Assembly: GCF_006715635.1 (NCBI RefSeq) | Contig: NZ_VFNP01000002.1 | Location: 2,604,001 to 2,668,000 of the forward strand | Reading direction: 5' to 3' | Origin: Streptomyces sp. SLBN-118 | Lineage (GTDB): Bacteria; Actinomycetota; Actinomycetes; Streptomycetales; Streptomycetaceae | DNA length: 64,000 bases | Shown here: in pieces, positions 52,849-60,680 of the stretch | Position numbering within the stretch: position 1 is the stretch's first letter | How the letters are laid out: every line of letters begins with the position of its first letter | Notes under the pieces: model-generated | The model's input: the letters and a program-made list of their open reading frames with translations, nothing else | Told to the model about the DNA's origin: nothing | The model's database searches: none | Position numbers and translations under genes: made by a program

Positions 52849-55452
52849 GTGCCCGGTGAGAATCTGTCCCGCGACGAGGCCCGACGACGGGCCGAGCTGG
52901 TGTCCGTCGACGGGTACGAGGTTGCCCTCGATCTGCGTTCCGCGGTCGGGGAGGCCACGGAGGGCTCAGGGCCACGCACCTTCCGCTCGGTGACCACGAT
53001 CCGCTTCCGCTGCACGGAACCGGGCGCGTCGACCTTCGCGGATCTGCTGGCGCCCGCCGTGACGGCCGTCACGCTGAACGGCGAGAAGCTGGACACGGCC
53101 GCGGTCTTCGACGGCTCACGGATCGCGCTGGAGTCTCTGGCCGCGGAGAACGTACTGATGGTGGACGCGCAGTGCGCGTACAGCCGTACCGGCGAGGGGA
53201 TGCACCGCTTCGTCGACCCGGAGGACGGCGAGGTCTATCTCTACACGCAGTACGAGCCGGCCGACGCCCGCCGGGTCTTCGTCACCTTCGAACAGCCTGA
53301 CCTGAAGGCGCCGTTCCGCTTCGAGGTGACCGCGCCGGAGGACTGGACCGTCTGGAGCAACGGCGAGGGCGCACGGGACGAGGACGGGGTGTGGCGCTTC
53401 GCGGAGACGAAGCCGATCTCCTCGTACATCACGGCGGTCGTGGCGGGTCCGTACCACCACGAGACCGACATCTACACCCGCACCTTCGACGACGGGACGA
53501 CGCTGGAGATCCCGCTCGGCGCGATGTGCCGCAAGGGACTCGCCAGGCACTTCGACGCCGAGGACATCTTCCTCGTGACGAGGCAGGGCCTGGACTTCTT
53601 CCACGACCACTTCGACTACCCGTACCCGTTCGGGAAGTACGACCAGGCGTTCGTGCCCGAGTACAACATCGGGGCGATGGAGAACCCGGGCTGTGTGACC
53701 TTCCGCGAGGAGTTCATCTTCCGGGGGAAGGTGACGCAGGCGTCGTACGAGCGCCGGGCCAACGTGATCCTGCACGAGATGGCGCACATGTGGTTCGGCG
53801 ATCTGGTCACCATGGTGTGGTGGGACGACCTGTGGCTGAAGGAGTCCTTCGCCGACTTCATGGGCACCTTCTCGATGGTCGGGGCGACCCGCTTCACCAA
53901 CGGCTGGATCACCTTCGCCAACAACCGCAAGTCGTGGGCGTACCGGGCGGACCAGCTGCCTTCGACCCACCCGGTCACGGCCGACATCCGCGACCTGGAG
54001 GACGCCAAGCTGAACTTCGACGGGATCACGTACGCCAAGGGCGCGTCCGTGCTGAAGCAGCTCGTCGCATACGTCGGCCAGGACGCCTTCCTGGAGGGCG
54101 CTCGGCGCTACTTCAAGCGGCACGCGTACGGGAACACCCGCCTCGCCGACCTGCTCGCCGTGCTCGAAGAGACGTCCGGGCGGGACATGGCGACCTGGTC
54201 GCGATCCTGGCTGGAGACCGCGGGCGTCAACTCGCTCACCCCCGTGGTGACATACGACGCGGGTGACCGGATCACCGAGCTCGCGGTGGTACAGGACACC
54301 GCGTCCGATTCCGCGGCTCCACCGAGCGGCGCGCTCAGGCCGCACCGGGTGGCGGTCGGTCTCTACCGCAACGAGGCCGGTGCGCTGGTGCGTTACGCCC
54401 GCGCCGAGGTGGACGTCACCGGGCCACGGACGATCGTGGACGCCCTCGCCGGCACCGAGCGGCCCGAGCTGGTCCTCGTCAACGACGAGGACCTGACGTA
54501 CTGCAAGATCCGCTTCGACGAGGGCTCCCTCGCGACGCTGCGCAGCCACCTGGGCGACCTCACCGACCCGCTGGCGCGGGCCCTGTGCTGGTCCGCGCTG
54601 TGGAATCTGACGCGGGACGCGCTGATGCCCGCGCGGGACTTCATCGACCTGGTGCTGAGGTTCGCGGGGCGCGAGTCGGACATCGGCGTGCTGCAGATGC
54701 TCCACGCGTGGGCCCGCACGGCGCTGCACCACTACGCCGCGCCGGCCTGGCGCGAGGAGGGCGGGCGGCAGCTCGCGGAGGGCGCGCTGCGGGAACTGCG
54801 GCAGACCGAGCCGGGCAGTCAGCACCAGCTGACCTGGGCGCGGTTCTTCGCCACGACAGCGACATCGGCGGCGGATCTGCAGCTGCTGCGGGGCCTGCTG
54901 GAAGGCTCGGCGGAGATCGACGGGCTCGATGTGGACCAGGAACTGCGGTGGTCGTTCGTGGAGCCGCTTGCCGCACACGGGGCGGCGGACGAGACCTTCA
55001 TCGCGGCGGAACTCGCCCGCGACGACACGGCCTCGGGCAAGCGCCACCAGGTCCGCTGCCTGGCGGCGCGCCCGTCGGCGGCGGTCAAGGACCAGGCCTG
55101 GGCGCAGGTCGTCGAATCGGACGCGCTGTCCAACGCGCTGGTGGAAGCGACGATCTCGGGCTTCGCCCAGCCGGGGCAGCGGGAGCTGCTCGCGCCGTAT
55201 GTGCCGAAGTACTTCGAGGCGATCGAGCGCGTGTGGGAGGAGCGGTCGATCCAGATCGGCATGGACGTGGTGAAGGGCCTGTTCCCGGGCCTGCAGGACA
55301 GCGAGGCGACGCTGGCGGCGACGGATGCGTGGCTCGCGGCGCATGAGGGGGCGGCGCCGGCTCTGAGGCGGCTGGTGCTGGAGTCGCGGGACGACCTGGC
55401 GAGGGGCTTGCGGGCTCAGGCGTGCCACGCGGGGGCGTCGGCCCGGCAGTAA
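52849..55452 (+). CDS. pepN: Aminopeptidase N
   Basis: 867 residues, M1 family. GAMEN at 275-279 binds the substrate amino end; zinc site H309-E310-x2-H313 with E332 after 18 residues; Y later in YAKGAS. The last 330 residues form the helical ERAP1-like C-terminal domain. GTG 52849 follows GAAGGAG at the right spacing; earlier GTGs would be too close. Cleaves N-terminal residues from peptides in the cytoplasm. Matches the PepN of Streptomyces lividans in length. Confidence 0.94.
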   Translation: MPGENLSRDEARRRAELVSVDGYEVALDLRSAVGEATEGSGPRTFRSVTTIRFRCTEPGASTFADLLAPAVTAVTLNGEKLDTAAVFDGSRIALESLAAENVLMVDAQCAYSRTGEGMHRFVDPEDGEVYLYTQYEPADARRVFVTFEQPDLKAPFRFEVTAPEDWTVWSNGEGARDEDGVWRFAETKPISSYITAVVAGPYHHETDIYTRTFDDGTTLEIPLGAMCRKGLARHFDAEDIFLVTRQGLDFFHDHFDYPYPFGKYDQAFVPEYNIGAMENPGCVTFREEFIFRGKVTQASYERRANVILHEMAHMWFGDLVTMVWWDDLWLKESFADFMGTFSMVGATRFTNGWITFANNRKSWAYRADQLPSTHPVTADIRDLEDAKLNFDGITYAKGASVLKQLVAYVGQDAFLEGARRYFKRHAYGNTRLADLLAVLEETSGRDMATWSRSWLETAGVNSLTPVVTYDAGDRITELAVVQDTASDSAAPPSGALRPHRVAVGLYRNEAGALVRYARAEVDVTGPRTIVDALAGTERPELVLVNDEDLTYCKIRFDEGSLATLRSHLGDLTDPLARALCWSALWNLTRDALMPARDFIDLVLRFAGRESDIGVLQMLHAWARTALHHYAAPAWREEGGRQLAEGALRELRQTEPGSQHQLTWARFFATTATSAADLQLLRGLLEGSAEIDGLDVDQELRWSFVEPLAAHGAADETFIAAELARDDTASGKRHQVRCLAARPSAAVKDQAWAQVVESDALSNALVEATISGFAQPGQRELLAPYVPKYFEAIERVWEERSIQIGMDVVKGLFPGLQDSEATLAATDAWLAAHEGAAPALRRLVLESRDDLARGLRAQACHAGASARQ

Positions 55453-55486
55453 CCGGGGGCTCCGCCCCGGACTCGTCCGGGCCTCC

Positions 55487-55525
55487 ACGGGCTGTATGTG
55501 CGGCTGGGCCGCACATACAGCCCGT
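55487..55525 (+). terminator. Terminator of pepN
   Basis: Perfect 18-bp stem (55487-55504 with 55508-55525), loop TGG. Confidence 0.85.
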
Positions 55526-55710
55526 CCGTCGTTTGAGGACATACGGCCGGAGGTCGCACACGGGTCCGGGCCGGAGACACGGCACAGGGCCCGCGCGGCT
55601 GCGTCTGATCGGCAGTCGAACTCCCGTACTTTAGGACGAGGTTGTCCTGAATTGTCGACAAGCCTGTAACAGCGGTTAGCGCACCGACCCGCCGCGGGCA
55701 TTCCCGTCGC

Positions 55711-56736
55711 ATGAACCACAACGCCCCGCTCTCCCCCCTCCCTCTCTCCCACCTCTCCGACGTGCAGCGCCGCGTCCTGTCCGCCGCGCAGCTGCGGGCG
55801 CACGGTGTGTCCGCCGCCCGGACCGCCGAGCAGTGCCGGCCCGGTGGGCCCTGGCAGTTGCTGCTGCCGGGGGTGTTTGTGCTGCACCCCGGTCCGCCGA
55901 CCAGTGAGGAGAGGCTGCACGGCGCGCTCCTGTACGCCGGGCGCCCGGTGATTCCCGCGCAGGGCGAGCCCCGGAGCGCCGCACCCCGCTACGGGGAGGC
56001 CATGATCACCGGGCTCGCCGCCCTCGCGCTGCATCAGTTCTCCTCGGTACCGCCGCTCCTCTCCCTGGAGCGGATCGACGTCCTCGTCCCCCGCACCCGG
56101 CGGCTGCGGTCGACCGGTTGCGCACGGCTCGTGCGCTCGCGCGAGCTGCCGGGGGCGCAGGAGATCACCGGCCTCCCCGTCGCGCCCGTGCCGCGTGCCC
56201 TTGCCGACGCCGTCGCGGAACTCGCGGACCCCAGTGCGGTACGGCAGCTGCTCACCGAGGCCGTCCGCCGCGGACACTGCGAACCCGCCGCGGTCGTCAG
56301 GGAGTTGAACCGGGCGCGGCTGCTGAACCGTCCCCATGTCGTCGACGCCGTCGACTCGCTGCTCGCCCAGGGCCGGGCGCTGGCCGAGGACCGTCTCTAC
56401 GACCTGGTGCGCGATCACGGCCTGCCCGTCCCCCTGTGGAACGTGGACCTGCGCCTCCCCGGCGGTCCGCACGTGGGCGGCATCGACGCCTACTGGCCCG
56501 AACAGGCCGTCGCCGTCGAGCTGGACACCCGCGCTCCCCGCCAGGGCGAGGACGCGCTCCGGTCGGAGTACGCCCGTAAGCGCGAGCATCTGGAGCGGCT
56601 CGGCATCACCGTCGTACACCTCACGCCGCGCAAGCTGCGGGAGTCGCCCGAGCATCAGGCGACCGTGGTCCGCACCGCCCTGATGGCGGCGGCGGACCGC
56701 GATCCGGCCGCCTGTGTCGTGGTGCTGCCGCGCTGA
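55711..56736 (+). CDS. AbiEi-like/DUF559 protein (winged helix plus PD-(D/E)xK-like domain)
   Basis: 341 residues. The N-terminal part (about 15-90, QRRVLSAAQLRAHGVSAAR then QLLLPGVFVLH) has the pattern of the AbiEi antitoxin-like winged helix. The C-terminal part (about 225-330) has VGGIDAYWPEQAVAVELDT and later ITVVHLTPRKL, the Asp...Glu-x-Asp core of a Vsr/DUF559-type nuclease fold. Common in actinobacteria as a single gene with no AbiEii toxin beside it, as here. Role unknown, perhaps DNA-related. Ends four bases before the convergent hydrolase. Confidence 0.72.
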   Translation: MNHNAPLSPLPLSHLSDVQRRVLSAAQLRAHGVSAARTAEQCRPGGPWQLLLPGVFVLHPGPPTSEERLHGALLYAGRPVIPAQGEPRSAAPRYGEAMITGLAALALHQFSSVPPLLSLERIDVLVPRTRRLRSTGCARLVRSRELPGAQEITGLPVAPVPRALADAVAELADPSAVRQLLTEAVRRGHCEPAAVVRELNRARLLNRPHVVDAVDSLLAQGRALAEDRLYDLVRDHGLPVPLWNVDLRLPGGPHVGGIDAYWPEQAVAVELDTRAPRQGEDALRSEYARKREHLERLGITVVHLTPRKLRESPEHQATVVRTALMAAADRDPAACVVVLPR

Positions 56737-56740
56737 GCGG

Positions 56741-57913
56741 TCAGCCGCAGAACTCCGCCTCCACGACGGCCCAGCTGTCCCCCGACCAGTCGCCGTTGAA
56801 GTTCATCGCCAGCGAATGACTCCCGTCCCGGGTGGTGAGCGCGTCGGACGAGGACCCGTGGATTCCGCCACCATGGCCCCAGACGTCCTTGCCGCAGCTC
56901 GTCTTGATCTGCATCAGGCCGAGGCCGTAGCGCTTGTCCTGATCCTTCGGGTCCATCGCAACGGTGGCGGTCATCTCCCGCAGCTGCTTGCGCGGCAGCA
57001 GCTCGCCCTTCAGCAGCGCCCGGTAGAAACGCTGCAGATCGGCGGAGTCGGAGACCATCTCGCCGGCCGATCCCGCGGCCGACGGGTTCAGCTCGGTCAC
57101 ATCGTGGATCTTCGCCTTCGGGTCCTCGGACAGCTTCGAGTAGGCCCGGCCGCTGGGGCGCGGCATCCGGGCGTCGGTCCCGGGCAGGGACGTGGCACGA
57201 AGGGAGAGCGGGCGCAGGATCCGGCGCTCGATCTCGGAGCCGTACGCACGTCCCGTCGCCTTCTCGACGACCATCCCGGCGAGGATGAAGTTGGTGTTGG
57301 AGTAGTGCCAGCTCGTGCCGGGCGCGAAGTAGGGCTCGTGTCCCATCGCGAGGCCGACCAGCTGCCGTGGGGTCCAGGTGTCGTAGCGGTGCTGGAAGAA
57401 GCCGTCGCCGAAGACCTTCTCCGCGAACCCCCGGTCCTCGGTGTAGTTGTAGATCCCGCTGGTGTGGTTGAGGAGTTGCCTCAGGGTGATGCGGCGACCG
57501 TCGTGGCCGCTGCCGTGCACGACGCCGGGGAGCCAGTGGTCCACGGTGTCGTTCAGGCTCAGTCTGCCCTCGGCCTCCAGCTGGAGAACGACGGTGGCGA
57601 CGAAGGTCTTGGTGATGGACCCCACGCGGTAGCGGTCGTGCGGCAGGCGTTCGCGCCCCGTCTTCAGGTTCGCCACGCCGGCCGTGCCGTTCCACGTGCC
57701 GTCGCGGTCGCGCGCCTGGGCGAGGACCCCGGGAACCCCGTCGCGGACGGCGGCCTCGATCGCCCGCCGCGTGGCGCTGTGGTCACCTCCCCGGCTTCCT
57801 GCCGTCCCGCTGTCCGCGGCCGCTGGGCTCACCAGCGCGCCGGTGGCCAGGGCTGCCACCGCCACCGCTCCTGTCAACGCCGTTTGGACCGTGCGTGCTG
57901 AACGTCCTGCCAT
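56741..57913 (-). CDS. Secreted serine hydrolase (beta-lactamase/DD-peptidase class C fold)
   Basis: 390 residues with a signal peptide (basic start, hydrophobic 10-30, cut near SPAAADS). S99-x-x-K102 (GSITK), Y204-S-N206 and a C-terminal WGHGGG (in place of KTG) are the triad motifs of serine beta-lactamase/D-Ala-D-Ala carboxypeptidase relatives. Likely a DD-carboxypeptidase or esterase acting outside the cell; not a proven beta-lactamase. Confidence 0.9.
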   Translation of the reverse strand: MAGRSARTVQTALTGAVAVAALATGALVSPAAADSGTAGSRGGDHSATRRAIEAAVRDGVPGVLAQARDRDGTWNGTAGVANLKTGRERLPHDRYRVGSITKTFVATVVLQLEAEGRLSLNDTVDHWLPGVVHGSGHDGRRITLRQLLNHTSGIYNYTEDRGFAEKVFGDGFFQHRYDTWTPRQLVGLAMGHEPYFAPGTSWHYSNTNFILAGMVVEKATGRAYGSEIERRILRPLSLRATSLPGTDARMPRPSGRAYSKLSEDPKAKIHDVTELNPSAAGSAGEMVSDSADLQRFYRALLKGELLPRKQLREMTATVAMDPKDQDKRYGLGLMQIKTSCGKDVWGHGGGIHGSSSDALTTRDGSHSLAMNFNGDWSGDSWAVVEAEFCG

Positions 57914-57997
57914 CTCGGTCTCCTGTCTGCGACTGCTGTCGCAGGAGGGGACTTCGGCGATGCGTACGGCGTTGCCCGGGGCGGCAGGGTTGAGCGT

Positions 57998-58471
57998 CTA
58001 TCGGCCAGTCCGGTCGACCCGGCCGACCGGTGGCCTGGAACGCCACAGTTCCAGGCCGATGTCGACGAGTTCGACCCGCTCCAGACCGGTCACCGAGGCG
58101 AGCGGATGCCAGGCTGCGAGGTCGGTCGACCCGTTCGTCTCATGGCGCAGCTCGCCACCGGTGACCCTGCCCTCGTACACGATGCGCAGCCCCTGGAAGT
58201 CGGCGAACGCACCCAGTCTGCGGGGGTATTGGCGGCGGATGGTGTCGAGGCCGAGCAGTGCGGTCATCTCCGACGCGTAGCCGGTTTCTTCTTCGACCTC
58301 ACGGACGACGGTGTCGAGGGGGTCCTCCCCGTGGTCCATGCCGCCGCCGGGCAGCGTCCACTTCTTGGCGCCGTCGCGAGCCACCCAGCGGGCGAGCAGG
58401 ATCTGTTCCTCCCGTACGCACACGGCGTAGGCCGCAACCCTCAACTCCTTGTTCCGCAACTGCTTGTTCAT
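57998..58471 (-). CDS. Nudix hydrolase
   Basis: 157 residues. A complete Nudix box lies at 43-65 (G-x5-E-x7-REVEEETGY). The N terminus RVAAYAVCVREEQILLARW fits nucleotide-cleaning members. Substrate unknown. It starts 30 bases after the PNPOx-type gene stops and is probably part of that run. Confidence 0.9.
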   Translation of the reverse strand: MNKQLRNKELRVAAYAVCVREEQILLARWVARDGAKKWTLPGGGMDHGEDPLDTVVREVEEETGYASEMTALLGLDTIRRQYPRRLGAFADFQGLRIVYEGRVTGGELRHETNGSTDLAAWHPLASVTGLERVELVDIGLELWRSRPPVGRVDRTGR

Positions 58472-58501
58472 GCGGTGAGGGTAGACGTACGCCCAGGATC
58501 C

Positions 58502-59377
58502 CTACCCCAGGGACGGGTTGGCGGGCGAGTATTCGGGCTCCGACCAGCGCAGCTCACTGGCCGCCCTGGTCTCGACGGCCTGATCGACGGTGAACCGGAC
58601 GCTGCGGCCGGTGCCGGAGTACTCGGTGTGCGCGGTGCCGGTGAGCTGGAGGGTGGCGCCGGTGCTCCAGTCGAGGAAGAGCAGTCCGGCGCGCGGGTCG
58701 GTCTCCAGGTTGCCCAGCGTCAGGAACATCGCGTTCCCCGGATAGTCCGGCCACCCGAGACCGGTGGGCGAGGTGACCTGTACGAAGCCGGGGCTGCCGC
58801 CGCGGTGGCTGGCGTCGACGCCTTCCGGTGTGCCGGTGGCGATGAAGAAGGTGTCGGCGCTGCGGATGAACTCCTGCTGGCCGGCGGTGAGCCGACTGCC
58901 GTGCTCGGCCGTGCCGCCGCCGGCCGGGCCGGAAGCGTACAGCTCTCGCTTCTGCAGGTACTTCGGGCAGTTGGCGAACACCCGCTCTGTCTCGATCGCG
59001 AGACCGCGGGCGGACGGGCGGGCCGTGCCGCCCATGCGCATCCGGCGCCGGGTGCGGGGGTCGAGGGCGATCGTGCCGACGGGTGTCCCGCCGGCACCGA
59101 GGACAGACCGGAGCGGGTCTCCTGCGCGCACTTGGCCGGCGACCGAGACGGAGTGCGGCCCCGCGGCCCGTACGAAACCGGGCTCACCGGTCAGCAGCGA
59201 GGCCCACATCCGGCCGTCGCCGTCCGCCGCGCCGAGTACCAGCATCGGCTGGAGTCCCAGGAAGGCGGCGGCGACCGGTTTGATGCCCCGGCCTATGGAG
59301 CGGCCGACGTGCGCGGCCTGTTCGCGTACGCCGACGCGGTCCTGCACGGCGAGCGAGCCGTGGTGGTACGGGTCCAC
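58502..59377 (-). CDS. Pyridoxamine 5'-phosphate oxidase-family protein
   Basis: 291 residues from GTG 59377 (GAGGAG nine bases upstream). A split-barrel FMN protein: MWASLLTGEPGFV and FFIATGTPEGVDASHRGG followed by FLTLGNLETDPRAGLLF are the FMN-binding core. Longer than classical PdxH and built of two halves. Probably an FMN- or F420-dependent oxidoreductase of unknown substrate. Thirteen bases after the VOC gene, likely one transcript. Confidence 0.82.
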   Translation of the reverse strand: MDPYHHGSLAVQDRVGVREQAAHVGRSIGRGIKPVAAAFLGLQPMLVLGAADGDGRMWASLLTGEPGFVRAAGPHSVSVAGQVRAGDPLRSVLGAGGTPVGTIALDPRTRRRMRMGGTARPSARGLAIETERVFANCPKYLQKRELYASGPAGGGTAEHGSRLTAGQQEFIRSADTFFIATGTPEGVDASHRGGSPGFVQVTSPTGLGWPDYPGNAMFLTLGNLETDPRAGLLFLDWSTGATLQLTGTAHTEYSGTGRSVRFTVDQAVETRAASELRWSEPEYSPANPSLG

Positions 59378-59390
59378 GGGAGCCAACTCC

Positions 59391-59846
59391 TCAGAAGAAG
59401 CCGCAGGTGGGCGCGGCGGCGGTCGGCACGGGGGCATCCTCGGCGCCGGTGGGGGCGTAGATCTCCAGCCTGGTGCCGTCCGGGTCGTGGAAGAAGATCC
59501 CGCCGGAGGCCGCTCCTTCACCGTGGGCGACCACGCCCTCGTAGGCGAAGTGGACGCCGAAGGTCTTCAGGCGGGTCTCGGCGGCGCGGACCTCCTCGAT
59601 GGATTCCGTCTCGAAGGCGAGGTGGTGCAGCCCGGCGAGAGCGGGGGCGTAGGCCCCGTCCGCCTGCTGCCAGAGGGTGAGGACGAGCTGCCCGTCCCGC
59701 CCGAGGAAGGCGTAGCGGCGGCCGTCCTCCTTGCCCCGGCCGAGCACCTCGAAGCCGAGCGCGTCCCCGTAGAAGGGGAGGGAGCGGTCGAGGTCGGTGA
59801 CATTGAGGCCGATATGGCCGGTACGCAGAGTGCTGGTCGCCGTCAT
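59391..59846 (-). CDS. VOC-family (glyoxalase/bleomycin-resistance fold) protein
   Basis: 151 residues. HIGLNVTDLDRSLPFY with H11, LHHLAFET with the second histidine, and FFHDPDGTRLEIY with the glutamate make up the metal site of a one-domain VOC dioxygenase/lyase. Substrate unknown. First gene of a minus-strand run with the PNPOx-like and Nudix genes, facing the CGNR regulator. Confidence 0.88.
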   Translation of the reverse strand: MTATSTLRTGHIGLNVTDLDRSLPFYGDALGFEVLGRGKEDGRRYAFLGRDGQLVLTLWQQADGAYAPALAGLHHLAFETESIEEVRAAETRLKTFGVHFAYEGVVAHGEGAASGGIFFHDPDGTRLEIYAPTGAEDAPVPTAAAPTCGFF

Positions 59847-59882
59847 GGCACACCTCTCGGACGTCGGAAGATCCGTTCGATC

Positions 59883-59951
59883 TAACCTCTCACTTTGACT
59901 TTAGTGGTTACAGTGGAGACATGCAACCGGTCACGTACTCTTGAGTGGTTA
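59883..59951. promoter_or_regulatory. Repeated half-sites between VOC and CGNR genes
   Basis: TAACCTCT (59883-59890) and AGTGGTTA (59903-59910) form an imperfect dyad, and AGTGGTTA recurs at 59944-59951, about four helical turns further. This is likely operator DNA for the adjacent CGNR regulator controlling both directions. Confidence 0.6.
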
Positions 59952-59971
59952 GCTACGAGAGGAGACGCGGG

Positions 59972-60517
59972 ATGCCCGCCCTGTCCGACCCACGGCCGCT
60001 CACCGGCGAGCCCGTCTCCCTGGATCTGCTCAACACCCGATGGATGCACGACGGCGTACGCCAGGACCTGCTGACCGACGCCGGCGGACTGCTCGTCTGG
60101 CTGACGGCCAACGGCCTCGCCGACCGGTTCACCGCCGACGCGGCCACCCTGGAGCGGACGCTGACCGCCCGCGAGGCGCTTGCCGCCCTGGTCGACAACC
60201 CCGGCGCCGCCGCGGCGGCCGCACGCGTCGACGAAATCCTCGGCCACGGCCGCATCCGCGCCACTCTCGACACCGAAGGCCCCGGCGAGCGCGCGGAGTT
60301 CGCGGACCCGGCCTGGGGCCCGGGCTGGATCGCCGCCCGCGGCCATCTCGATCTGCTGCGCACCGCGCCCGACCGCATCCGCGCCTGCGCGCACGAGGCC
60401 TGCGTCCTGCACTTCTTCGACACGTCGCGGAACGGCACCCGCCGCTGGTGCTCCATGGCCGTGTGCGGCAACCGGGCGAAGGCCTCACGGCACTACGCCC
60501 GCAGCCGCGAGGACTGA
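59972..60517 (+). CDS. CGNR zinc-finger (ABATE domain) transcription regulator
   Basis: 181 residues from ATG 59972 (GAGGAG nine bases upstream). N-terminal ABATE domain (1-130), then a zinc finger C139-x4-C144 and C160-x4-C165 with CGNR at 165-168, followed by basic residues. Typical single-gene transcription factors of actinobacteria, usually controlling a divergent enzyme. Here that would be the VOC-PNPOx pair. Confidence 0.88.
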   Translation: MPALSDPRPLTGEPVSLDLLNTRWMHDGVRQDLLTDAGGLLVWLTANGLADRFTADAATLERTLTAREALAALVDNPGAAAAAARVDEILGHGRIRATLDTEGPGERAEFADPAWGPGWIAARGHLDLLRTAPDRIRACAHEACVLHFFDTSRNGTRRWCSMAVCGNRAKASRHYARSRED

Positions 60518-60680
60518 ATCACCCATTTGTCCCTGATGACGTACCGCCAACCGTGGCGGGTTTCCGCCATGACCACATCACAGCCATGACAACTCTCTAC
60601 AAACCCCTGTCACTTACGCAAAGCTGAGCGGTCATCCGGCACCGAATTCCGGACCCTTCCTTTCACAAGCAGGGATGCTG

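Noticed and set aside
53116..56655. 1179-residue open frame on the minus strand
   Set aside because: Antisense to pepN and the AbiEi-like gene, both with intact motifs and ribosome sites; the reverse frame shows no domain.
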